Origin: an uncultured Oscillospiraceae bacterium
GTDB lineage: Bacteria; Bacillota; Clostridia; Oscillospirales; Ruminococcaceae
Assembly (NCBI GenBank): GCA_900556525.1
Contig: USOZ01000104.1
Location: 1 to 6,613 of the forward strand
Reading direction: 5' to 3'
DNA: 6,613 bases
The notes beneath the pieces were generated by a model. That model saw nothing but the letters and a program-made list of their open reading frames with translations, ran no database searches and was not told the DNA's origin. The translations under genes were made by a program, and so were the position numbers. Shown here piece after piece: positions 1-6,613 of this stretch (the stretch's first letter is position 1; the number at the start of each line of letters is the position of its first letter).

Positions 1-30
1 TGACAGCGAAATGGTCGAATGTGATTTATA
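1..30 (-). other. Out-of-frame continuation of the response regulator
   Basis: Immediately before the regulator's TAA stop, skipping one base (position 31) opens a frame that reads YKSHSTISLS to the window edge with no stop. In sequence order (DRP, then a Ser/Thr-rich helix-like stretch) this could be the next part of the winged helix. Only ten residues are visible, so the support is weak. Confidence 0.35.
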
Positions 31-568
31 CAGGACGGTCGGGCCATAAGTTTGCTATCGCGTCCCCGACCGTAAGCCCGGAGTCCGCTCGGTCGACCAG
101 AAGCGCAAAAAGTTCTTCAACTTTTGGTCTGCCGAAAGAAATTATCCGTCCGTTTGCGCGAACCACAAAATCCGGTATCGTTTGTATCTGCACAAGGCTC
201 GCCGCAACAGGCTTTATTCTCGCCGCCTTGTCCAGTTCATTTCGTATATCGTCTGCCGTATACGGCTTTAGGACATATCCGACCGCATTTACCCCGAACG
301 CGTCCAGCGCATATCTGTCATACGCGGTAATAAACACGATACGCACATTCGGGTCAGCCCGAGTAAGCAGCCGCGCAAGCTCAAGCCCGTGCATTTCAGG
401 CATTTCCATGTCAAGAAACGCTACATCAACGGGATTGTTTTCCGCCCAGATTAGCGCATCCTCGGCGCTTGTAAAAAGCCGCAGATCCTCAACGTCGGGG
501 AAATCCCTGACCGTCATGCGGAAATTGACGTGCGCAGGTTCTTCGTCGTCAACATAAATCACTCGCAT
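26..568 (-). CDS. Response regulator: receiver domain plus truncated winged-helix (SARP-like) domain
   Basis: This is the likely partner of the adjacent kinase, a cytoplasmic regulator activated by phosphorylation. From the ATG at 568 it is 180 residues. An in-frame GTG at 574 overlaps the kinase stop but lies too close to the Shine-Dalgarno sequence. The receiver domain (1 to about 118) is complete: acidic residues Asp7, Asp8 and Glu9, phospho-acceptor Asp53 in FLDMEMPEMHG, Thr81, and Lys101-Pro102 in VLKPY. From about 125 the sequence fits the start of a SARP/BTAD-type winged helix: two or three strands, then FGRPKVEELFALLVDR and a helix ending in NLWPDRP. The TAA at 28-26 stops it there, before the expected recognition helix and BTAD repeats. 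Regulators of this class (COG3947-like) are usually about twice this length. The protein is either naturally short, broken by a frameshift, or completed by frameshifting. The receiver call is firm, the SARP-like call moderate. Confidence 0.85.
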   Translation of the reverse strand: MRVIYVDDEEPAHVNFRMTVRDFPDVEDLRLFTSAEDALIWAENNPVDVAFLDMEMPEMHGLELARLLTRADPNVRIVFITAYDRYALDAFGVNAVGYVLKPYTADDIRNELDKAARIKPVAASLVQIQTIPDFVVRANGRIISFGRPKVEELFALLVDRADSGLTVGDAIANLWPDRPV

Positions 569-570
569 GG

Positions 571-2349
571 TCACACCTCCTTAGGGATTTTTACGGTAAC
601 AGTCGTGCCTTTTCCGGATTCGGATACTGTCGAGATCGTCCCGCCGACCATAGTTTTCAGACGGAATTCAACGTTCGTCAGTCCGACAGAACTTTCTTTT
701 CTCGGCGCAGCCGCGTCAAACCCCACTCCGTCGTCCGTTACCATTATAATGTTGTTTTCATCATCGCTGAAAGTTCTCACACGGATAATCCCGCCCTCTT
801 TTTTGGGGAGAATCCCATGTTTTACGGCATTTTCAACGATAGGCTGAAGAATTAGGGTCGGAACGGGAAAATCCTCTGTTTCGGTTTCCGCCGTGAACTC
901 GATTTTCGAGCCGTACCGCACCTGTTCAAGTCCTATGTAATCTTCAACGTGGCGCAGTTCTTTTGAAAAAGATACGAGCGAATCGTTCCCAAGAATATCA
1001 ACGTTGCTGCGAAGATAGCGCGCAAAACGCACAACCGTTTCGTCCGCGAGCTTCGGGTCATATTTGCACATTCCGCTTATGGCGTTTAGGACATTGAAAA
1101 TAAAGTGGCTGCGTATCTGACCCGTTGCGAGAACTATCCTGCTGCTTTTAAGTTCTTCCTCAAGCTCATGCGCACGCTCCGCTTTTTCACGGTCAAGAAC
1201 AATTTTACGCAGTTCCACAACAAGAAATGCCGCAAAAGTCAGAACAAACACAGGCTTTACGACCATTCCCGAAGTGAACAGTCCAAAAATGGCGTTCGCC
1301 AGCGCGGCGATCCACGACGTAAGCAGCGGGAGATACAAAAGCTCGAACTTTTTCGTCCTGTCCGCCGAATAATCGGCAAAAATGCAGACAGCAAGAGCCA
1401 GCGAAGCGCACGCCTGCACGGGAATCCACACATACTGCGCGTTGAATATCCCCACAAAGCCGAGCGTTGTTATAACGAACAGAACGGCGGCGGCAGCAGC
1501 CTGTGCATACGCGATATATGTGCCGATTTTTTTCACTTTTCCTCCGAGCGCGTCGGCAACGCAGAACGAAAACAGCAGTCCCGCCGTCATGACCGTCATA
1601 AAGCGCCCGACAGTTCCGAACGCAAGCCGACTGAAATTTATCGAGAAATTTATCGTATCGAATATCAGGTATGCTCCCGAAAAAATCGCGAATGCTCCCC
1701 AGTGAAAAAGTCTTTTTGCATTTTCGCTCCTGCGGAATCCGAACGCCAGACCGATAAGCACGAGCGCGATAGCGATGACCGAAAATCCCGCAAGCCGCGC
1801 GGGCAAACTCAGCCGAAGCATATACAATTCAAAATCCGCGCCTTCGCAGACGTAAATATTATCAAGAAAACTGCGGAACGCACAGCCGTTTCCGAAGCCG
1901 TGGAAGTTGTACAGCGTTATTTCAACGGGTTCGCTCGGCGAAATTTCGCACGACTCCCAACTGCACCACGTCCTTCCGCAAAGTTCGTCGAATTTATTCA
2001 CGCTCGGCACGTCCGAACTGGCGCTCCATACCGTTTCTCCGCCGACCTTTATTTCTGCGCATATGTGGTCCAGAAAAAAGCGGAAAACCTCGCCCTTCGC
2101 CACTATGCCGCTGTCCCCGACAATCATTTTTCCACGCAGAACAAGGGTTCTGCCCATAAAGACCGAGCTTCGCGAAAGCTGTCTGAATTCCCCGCCGTCA
2201 AGGCTGTATTCCCCCTCAAACGAGGCTTTAAGCGGCGCGGGCGCAGTCGACTGCGTGCTTTTCAGCGACGTTACAACAAGCAGAATTACCGCAAGCAGCA
2301 GCACCGCACCCTGAAAGATATATCCGCCGATCTCCTTTTTTGACTGCAT
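571..2349 (-). CDS. Membrane sensor histidine kinase, 7TM/LytS-YesM type, with cysteine-rich outer domain
   Basis: This 592-residue protein should autophosphorylate on a histidine in response to an outside signal and pass the phosphate to the regulator encoded next. One N-terminal membrane helix (about 10-28) is followed by an outer domain (about 35-178) with six cysteines at 97, 124, 129, 134, 156 and 168. Seven further helices follow (near 185-204, 215-233, 250-268, 277-299, 306-325, 337-358, 363-380). Basic loops at FRRSENAKR, GGKVKK and DRTKK fit a cytoplasmic kinase. A charged, probably coiled-coil linker (about 381-405) leads to a His_kinase (PF06580-like) segment with acceptor His415 in QIRSHFIFN. 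The HATPase_c domain has its N box at LQPIVENAVKHG (Asn507), a DDGVGFD motif (539-545) and Gly556 in SVGLTNV. All catalytic motifs look intact. The layout resembles 7TMR-DISM receptors, but the outer-domain family is not certain. It starts 2 nt after the ABC gene, which suggests it senses something linked to the exported product. Confidence 0.93.
   Translation of the reverse strand: MQSKKEIGGYIFQGAVLLLAVILLVVTSLKSTQSTAPAPLKASFEGEYSLDGGEFRQLSRSSVFMGRTLVLRGKMIVGDSGIVAKGEVFRFFLDHICAEIKVGGETVWSASSDVPSVNKFDELCGRTWCSWESCEISPSEPVEITLYNFHGFGNGCAFRSFLDNIYVCEGADFELYMLRLSLPARLAGFSVIAIALVLIGLAFGFRRSENAKRLFHWGAFAIFSGAYLIFDTINFSINFSRLAFGTVGRFMTVMTAGLLFSFCVADALGGKVKKIGTYIAYAQAAAAAVLFVITTLGFVGIFNAQYVWIPVQACASLALAVCIFADYSADRTKKFELLYLPLLTSWIAALANAIFGLFTSGMVVKPVFVLTFAAFLVVELRKIVLDREKAERAHELEEELKSSRIVLATGQIRSHFIFNVLNAISGMCKYDPKLADETVVRFARYLRSNVDILGNDSLVSFSKELRHVEDYIGLEQVRYGSKIEFTAETETEDFPVPTLILQPIVENAVKHGILPKKEGGIIRVRTFSDDENNIIMVTDDGVGFDAAAPRKESSVGLTNVEFRLKTMVGGTISTVSESGKGTTVTVKIPKEV
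576..582 (-). promoter_or_regulatory. Strong ribosome binding site that sets the response-regulator start
   Basis: AAGGAGG is a near-perfect Shine-Dalgarno sequence placed inside the last codons of the kinase gene. It lies seven bases before the ATG at 568 but only one base before an in-frame GTG at 574. The ATG is therefore the better start. Confidence 0.8.
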
Positions 2350-2351
2350 TT

Positions 2352-4532
2352 TCAGACCTCTGCCCTCTGCCGTTCAACAAGCTCCGCAAAAAATCCGCCG
2401 CGCGCGATAAGCTCGTCAAAAGTTCCGTCCTCGGCGATTTTTCCCTTGTCAATAACTATGATACGGTCACATTCTTTTATCGTCGAAAGGCGGTGAGCCA
2501 CGACGATTCTTGTGCATTTCAGCTTCGCGAGCGAATCGGAAACCTGCTTCTGAGTAATGTTGTCTAGTGCGCTTGTCGCCTCGTCAAAAATCAGTATTTT
2601 CGGCTTCGGAGCAATGGCGCGCGCTATCATAAGTCGCTGGCGCTGTCCGCCGGAAATTCCGCCCGAGCCTTCCGAAATAATCGTACTCATGCCCATAGGC
2701 ATAGCGCGTATGTCGTCGGCAATTCCCGCAATTTCCGCAGCGTCCCAAGCTTCTTTTTCGGTGAGCCACGGCGCGGAAATGATGATATTTGAAAGAATAT
2801 CCCCCTGAAACAGCTTTCCGTCCTGCGTTACAACGCCGAGCTTCTTGCGCAGAGAACGCAGGTCTATGCTCGAAATATCCTTTCCGTCATAGTAGACAGC
2901 GCCTTTCTGCGGCGTTTCAAAGCCGAGAAGCAGACGTATAAGCGTGGACTTTCCGCAGCCCGTTTTTCCGACTATCGCTACATACTGCCCCGGGCGTATT
3001 TTAAGCGTGAGGTCGTCGAGAACCGGCGGCATACTTTCATTATATCTGAACGAAACGTTGTTCAGTTCGATTCCGCCCGAAACACGCGTAAGAACCTGCT
3101 TATTTTCGGTTATTTCGGGTACAGCGTCCATTATCGGCTTCGCCATATCGAGAACGGGTCGTATCTGCGCTATGCTCGCGGCAATTCCCGCAAGCGCCGT
3201 AAACGCTCCCGAAACCATTCCGTAAGCCGCCTGAAACGCATAGTAATCCGCGACGGATACTCCGCTGCTTATCGCAAGGTAATACATAACAATCATTCCG
3301 ACCGTTGAAATTATCAGCCCGAAAACCGAGTTCAGCTTCAGCAGCGCGGGAGGGTCATATTCAAACCGTGCGTTCTTCGCGTAAAGTTCGCCCCATTTAG
3401 CGAAAGCCCGCTTTTCCGCGCCCGAAAGCTTGATTTTCTGAACGCCCGAGATCATAGCGTAGCTTTCGCCCTCCTCTTTTGCGCTCAGTTCCATTTGCTG
3501 CTTCGAGATCTTCATCTGTACAAATGTCGTAACGAGCGAAAGCGCAATAGTTGCGAGAATTATAATCAGCGACGGAACAACAAGCGCAGGCGCATATTGG
3601 AATATCTGCGCAATGTAGATAAGCGAAAAAAGTGATGTAAGTCCGACGGAAAATACTGTGGACATAAGCATCTGACAGAGCGTTCCTATGTACTGCGAAC
3701 GCGCAGAAAGCTCGCCCGCGCTGTACTTCCCGAAAAATGACGCGGGAAGCGAAAGTACGCGCATCATAGTCGCCGACTGGACGGACAGCGAAATTTTCGT
3801 GCTTATTCTTGAGAAAATAAGCGAATTTACCGAATTGAACAGCAGCGAGCTGACCGACACGCATATGCTGAAAACCGCGATCGCGATCAACATACGCACG
3901 CTTTCGGATTCGATGACCGTTGAAAAAAGAAGCTGATTTATTTTCGGGGAAATCATTCCGATAAGCGTAACGATTGCGGTAACCGCCGCAACAAGAACAA
4001 TGTCCGAAACGGAAAGCTGCGCAAGAACATACTTTGCGAGCGATGCAACGGTAATTTTTTTCAGCGGGAACGGCTTATAGAAAGCGAATGCTTCCTCGGC
4101 AAATTCATGCTGATTTTTACCGTTCACTTTCGTTTTTCGTCCATTTTTGTCAAAGAAATAATACCCCGTAATTTTCGCGGGCAAAAGTGCAACGACTGAA
4201 CCGTCGCTGCGGCGCGTCGCGAGCATTGCGCCTATCGCGTCTTTGTACCAGCCGTCGGTAAGGCTGACCTGCCGCCGCATTATCCCGTGCGGGCGGGTCA
4301 TATACTCGATCTGGTCGTTAAGGTCGGTTATTTTTTCGGGAACTTCCCCCGGCTTCGCGCCGTAATACCCCAAAATCTGATTTATCGCGTCAAGAGAGGC
4401 TATGCGGTCATCATTCGCCGCAGCCGAAGCGCGCTTTCCCGTAACCGCGCGGGAGATTTGCTCAAAAGCGTCGGAAAATGCTTCGTCGTCGCGCTTCTGC
4501 CGCTCAAGTATCTGTTCATTGAACCAACTCAC
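2352..4532 (-). CDS. NHLP-type peptide exporter subunit 2: ABC permease/ATPase
   Basis: This 726-residue membrane protein is the expected partner of the upstream peptidase-exporter, and the two probably form a heterodimer. Residues 1 to about 160 are a soluble N-terminal extension typical of NHLP subunit 2 proteins (RPHGIMRR near 80-87, VALLPAK near 114-120). It shows no C39 catalytic Cys-His-Asp set. About six membrane helices follow (near 177-195, 212-232, 289-309, 315-338, 400-420, 428-452). The ATPase domain has an A-loop Tyr near 497, Walker A GKTGCGKST (522-530), Q-loop Gln570, signature ISGGQ (626-630), Walker B Asp650-Glu651, D-loop SALD and H-loop His680. No key ATPase residue is missing. 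The GTG start is chosen for its Shine-Dalgarno sequence. The gene starts 12 nt after the upstream stop and ends 2 nt before the kinase. The family call rests on the N-terminal extension plus the pairing; an unrelated lipid or drug exporter is much less likely. Confidence 0.92.
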   Translation of the reverse strand: MSWFNEQILERQKRDDEAFSDAFEQISRAVTGKRASAAANDDRIASLDAINQILGYYGAKPGEVPEKITDLNDQIEYMTRPHGIMRRQVSLTDGWYKDAIGAMLATRRSDGSVVALLPAKITGYYFFDKNGRKTKVNGKNQHEFAEEAFAFYKPFPLKKITVASLAKYVLAQLSVSDIVLVAAVTAIVTLIGMISPKINQLLFSTVIESESVRMLIAIAVFSICVSVSSLLFNSVNSLIFSRISTKISLSVQSATMMRVLSLPASFFGKYSAGELSARSQYIGTLCQMLMSTVFSVGLTSLFSLIYIAQIFQYAPALVVPSLIIILATIALSLVTTFVQMKISKQQMELSAKEEGESYAMISGVQKIKLSGAEKRAFAKWGELYAKNARFEYDPPALLKLNSVFGLIISTVGMIVMYYLAISSGVSVADYYAFQAAYGMVSGAFTALAGIAASIAQIRPVLDMAKPIMDAVPEITENKQVLTRVSGGIELNNVSFRYNESMPPVLDDLTLKIRPGQYVAIVGKTGCGKSTLIRLLLGFETPQKGAVYYDGKDISSIDLRSLRKKLGVVTQDGKLFQGDILSNIIISAPWLTEKEAWDAAEIAGIADDIRAMPMGMSTIISEGSGGISGGQRQRLMIARAIAPKPKILIFDEATSALDNITQKQVSDSLAKLKCTRIVVAHRLSTIKECDRIIVIDKGKIAEDGTFDELIARGGFFAELVERQRAEV
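2357..2361 (-). promoter_or_regulatory. Ribosome binding site for the histidine kinase
   Basis: AGAGG lies seven bases before the ATG at 2349 and within the last codons of the ABC gene, whose TGA is at 2354-2352. It is a moderate Shine-Dalgarno match. With a 2-nt gap between stop and start, terminating ribosomes could re-initiate here. Confidence 0.6.
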
Positions 4533-4537
4533 GTTTT

Positions 4538-4544
4538 CTCCCCC
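4538..4544 (-). promoter_or_regulatory. Ribosome binding site for exporter subunit 2
   Basis: GGGGGAG lies directly after the TAA stop of the upstream exporter gene and five bases before the GTG at 4532. It supports this GTG as the start; the next in-frame methionine is about 77 residues further in and would remove conserved N-terminal sequence. Confidence 0.75.
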
Positions 4545-6613
4545 TTAGTCGCTTGATACAAGCTTTTTATAAAGCCCGTCATTTTTGTAAAGTTCCTCAT
4601 GCGTGCCGCGCTCGACGACCTTTCCTCTGTCCATGACGATTATCTCGTCGCAGTCGCGTATCGTCGAAAGCCTGTGCGCCACGACAATGCAGGTTATACC
4701 GCGGTCCTTTATCGCATTCACGACCTCGAACTCCGTTTTCGCGTCAAGTGCCGAAGTCGCCTCGTCCATTATCACGATTGTGGGGTCCTGCGCAAGTACT
4801 CGCGCAATCTCAAGCCGCTGCCGCTGTCCGCCCGAAAGGTCTTTTCCGCCCTCGGTCAGCTTATAGATATAGCCTCCGTCGCGCTGCATTATATCGGTAT
4901 GTATCTGCGCGTCGCGCGCCGCAAGAATCATTTCAAAGTCTTCGATCGAATTGTCCCACATTTTTATGTTGTTCGCGATCGGGTCCTCGAAAAGAATAAT
5001 ATCCTGGTCAACAACGGCAAGCGAACCTGTAAAAATGCTCCTGTTTATTTTATTTATCGGCTTTCCGTCGAAAAGTATCTCACCGCTCCACGGCTGATAA
5101 AGCCCCGAAATGAGCTTTGCGAGGGTGGATTTTCCGCAGCCCGACGAGCCGACGAACGCGACTCTGCTGCCCGGCTCGAGCGTCATGCTGAAATTCTCGA
5201 TAAGCGGCGCTTCGAGCTTTGAATAGCCGAACGTTACGTTCTTTAATTCGACCTTTCCCGAAAGCTTACCTTCTTCCTCGCCTATTTCCGCGCTTTCATT
5301 TTCGTATGCAACGTCGGCGGGATATTCCATAACGTCCTCTATGCGCTCCATTTCGGTACGCATTTCCTGCAACGTCTGACCCGCTCTGACAAGGCTCATC
5401 GCAGGTCCCGTAAACGAGCTGAGAAATCCCTGAAAAGCCATTATCATTCCGACCGTGAAGCTTCCGTTCATTGCGAAATATACGCCAAACATAAGCACCG
5501 CAGTGCTGCAAAGCGTCGAAACAAGCGACGGTATCATTCCGAGATACTGGTTGAGCTTCAGAAACTTTACTTCCTGCGCGTTCACGCTCGCCTGATAGCC
5601 CGCCCATTTCTCAAAAAAACCGTTCTCCGCGCCGCTCGCCTTAATTGTTTCTATCATTTCGATACCCGCGGCAGTCGCCCCGCTGAGAAGCCCTCGGTCG
5701 CGCATCTGCACGCGCGTAATATTCATTCTCTTTTTGGAAATGATACGCGAAACAAAAAGGTTTACGATTATCGAAAAGATCCCGATAAGCGTCAGAAACC
5801 AGCTGTAACGCAGCATTACCACAAGATAGAACACCATCATTCCCGTATCGAGCAGGAGCGGTGCGAGAGTGTTCACGATATTCCCCGCAACAGACGCGTT
5901 CGACGCCTGACGGCCCTGAATATCGCCCGCCATTCTCTGTGAGAAAAATTCCATCGGAAGCCGCAGAACGTGCCAGAAATACGTCGCGTTTCCGACCGCC
6001 GAGAGCTTTCCGTTTATTTTAAGCGAATAAACGGCTTCTATCCACGCAACGATAAGCTGAACTCCCGAAAAAACCGCAAGCGCGACAAGAAACGGGTACA
6101 GCCAGTCGGGATTTTGCCCTGTAAGCAGCCTGTCGAAGAAAATTCGGCTGAATGCGGGCGAGATTATCCCCATAAGAGCCGAAATTATTCCCGTAAGCGC
6201 CACAAAAGCAACCTGCGCGCCTGCGCCTTTAAGCCGCTTTTTTGCGAATGACAGCACGCTTTTCGGCTTTCCGCCAGGTTCAAACGTTTCATTCGGCTCA
6301 AACATCATACATATGCCCGTGAACGAACGGTCAAACGTTTCCTCGGAAACGGTGTAAGTTCCGCGCGACGGGTCGTTAAGCACCGCCTTTTTGCCCTTAA
6401 AGCCGTTAAGAACGACGAAGTGATTGAAATTCCAGTGGATTATACAGGGGAACTTTCCGTTTTTTCGGAGTTCCTCGGGTTCATAGCGATAGCCTTTTGC
6501 GGTAAGTCCGTATGAACGCGCCGCGACAAGCACATTTTTCGCCTTTGAGCCGTCGCGCGACACGCCGCAGTCCGAGCGGAGCTGTTCGAGCGGAACCCAC
6601 GACGGAACGATCG
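4545..6613 (-). CDS. NHLP-type peptide exporter subunit 1: C39 peptidase/ABC permease/ATPase (5' end outside window)
   Basis: This is an inner-membrane exporter that should cut the leader from a peptide precursor and pump out the core using ATP. The frame is open to the window edge; the first complete codon is at 6611, giving 688 visible residues. A GTG at 6561-6563 is an internal valine, because the residues before it (VPLEQLRSDCGVSRDGSKA) are typical C39 sequence. Residues 1 to about 90 are the C-terminal part of the C39 peptidase, with catalytic His64 (in NFNHFVVL) and Asp80 (in LNDPSRG). The catalytic Cys lies upstream, outside the window. About six membrane helices follow (near 131-153, 171-194, 246-266, 270-288, 358-380, 384-408). 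The ATPase domain has Walker A GSSGCGKST (488-496), Q-loop Gln536, signature LSGGQ (592-596), Walker B Asp616-Glu617 and H-loop His646. The order and style match NHLP bacteriocin export subunit 1. A general bacteriocin C39 transporter is the alternative. A few dozen N-terminal residues are missing. Confidence 0.93.
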   Translation of the reverse strand, partial: IVPSWVPLEQLRSDCGVSRDGSKAKNVLVAARSYGLTAKGYRYEPEELRKNGKFPCIIHWNFNHFVVLNGFKGKKAVLNDPSRGTYTVSEETFDRSFTGICMMFEPNETFEPGGKPKSVLSFAKKRLKGAGAQVAFVALTGIISALMGIISPAFSRIFFDRLLTGQNPDWLYPFLVALAVFSGVQLIVAWIEAVYSLKINGKLSAVGNATYFWHVLRLPMEFFSQRMAGDIQGRQASNASVAGNIVNTLAPLLLDTGMMVFYLVVMLRYSWFLTLIGIFSIIVNLFVSRIISKKRMNITRVQMRDRGLLSGATAAGIEMIETIKASGAENGFFEKWAGYQASVNAQEVKFLKLNQYLGMIPSLVSTLCSTAVLMFGVYFAMNGSFTVGMIMAFQGFLSSFTGPAMSLVRAGQTLQEMRTEMERIEDVMEYPADVAYENESAEIGEEEGKLSGKVELKNVTFGYSKLEAPLIENFSMTLEPGSRVAFVGSSGCGKSTLAKLISGLYQPWSGEILFDGKPINKINRSIFTGSLAVVDQDIILFEDPIANNIKMWDNSIEDFEMILAARDAQIHTDIMQRDGGYIYKLTEGGKDLSGGQRQRLEIARVLAQDPTIVIMDEATSALDAKTEFEVVNAIKDRGITCIVVAHRLSTIRDCDEIIVMDRGKVVERGTHEELYKNDGLYKKLVSSD

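Noticed and set aside
21..557. Plus-strand open frame of 178 codons opposite the response regulator
   Set aside because: It is the antisense of a complete receiver domain; its Ser/Ala-rich translation is typical of a shadow frame.
533..600. Transcription terminator or promoter between kinase and regulator, or at the other junctions
   Set aside because: Gaps are only 2-12 nt and filled by ribosome binding sites; no hairpin with a T-run or promoter boxes could be seen.
1105..2343. Long plus-strand open frame of 412 codons opposite the kinase gene
   Set aside because: It lies wholly antisense to a convincing kinase, is rich in Arg, Lys and Ser with no recognisable motif, and is explained by codon-position composition of the real gene.
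3397..3864. Minus-strand open frame of 155 codons in another frame within exporter subunit 2
   Set aside because: It overlaps the membrane domain of a well-supported gene and reads as low-quality shadow sequence.
4599..5222. Plus-strand open frame of 207 codons opposite the ATPase domain of exporter subunit 1
   Set aside because: It is antisense to intact Walker and signature motifs, its translation resembles no family I know, and no good ribosome binding site is seen.
6561..6563. GTG as the start of exporter subunit 1
   Set aside because: The frame stays open to the window edge and the upstream residues are typical C39 peptidase sequence, so this codon is an internal valine.
6567..6569. 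Cysteine in SDCGVSRDGS as the catalytic Cys of the C39 domain
   Set aside because: In the family the catalytic Cys is in a CGAA-like motif nearer the N-terminus, beyond the window edge; this cysteine precedes the conserved SRDG motif.

Overview
The window is one tightly packed block of four genes, all on the minus strand, so transcription runs from high to low coordinates. It looks like the downstream part of an operon for peptide export and sensing. Protein style points to a Clostridia-type Bacillota, probably a gut or rumen anaerobe: the kinase has a 7TM/LytS-like layout, the response regulator is of the SARP-like type common in Firmicutes, and the ABC pair is of the NHLP type common in Lachnospiraceae and Oscillospiraceae-like genomes. 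This is an inference from protein style, not a species identification.

Layout in transcription order. (1) 6613-4545: an ABC exporter with an N-terminal C39 peptidase domain, cut by the window edge. It is of the NHLP bacteriocin-export subunit 1 type. (2) 4532-2352: a second ABC permease/ATPase of the NHLP subunit 2 type. Its N-terminal extension is not a recognisable active peptidase. (3) 2349-571: a membrane sensor histidine kinase with a cysteine-rich outer domain, seven further membrane helices, and a LytS/YesM-type catalytic region (His_kinase plus HATPase_c). (4) 568-26: a response regulator with a complete receiver domain and the first part of a winged-helix domain. It is stopped early by a TAA, and a shifted frame stays open to the window edge.

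Intergenic gaps are 12, 2 and 2 nt, and each downstream start has a Shine-Dalgarno sequence inside or just after the preceding gene. The genes are therefore almost certainly co-transcribed and probably translationally coupled. The likely working model, an inference, is this. The two ABC proteins form a heteromeric exporter in which subunit 1 cuts the leader from a ribosomally made precursor during export. The kinase and regulator sense an outside signal, perhaps the exported product, and control the operon. The precursor peptide, the usual HlyD-like adaptor and any modification enzymes are not in this window.

There is no gene-free stretch above 300 bases. I see no tRNA, rRNA, CRISPR, insertion sequence, promoter or convincing terminator. 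The most notable oddity is the early stop in the response regulator.
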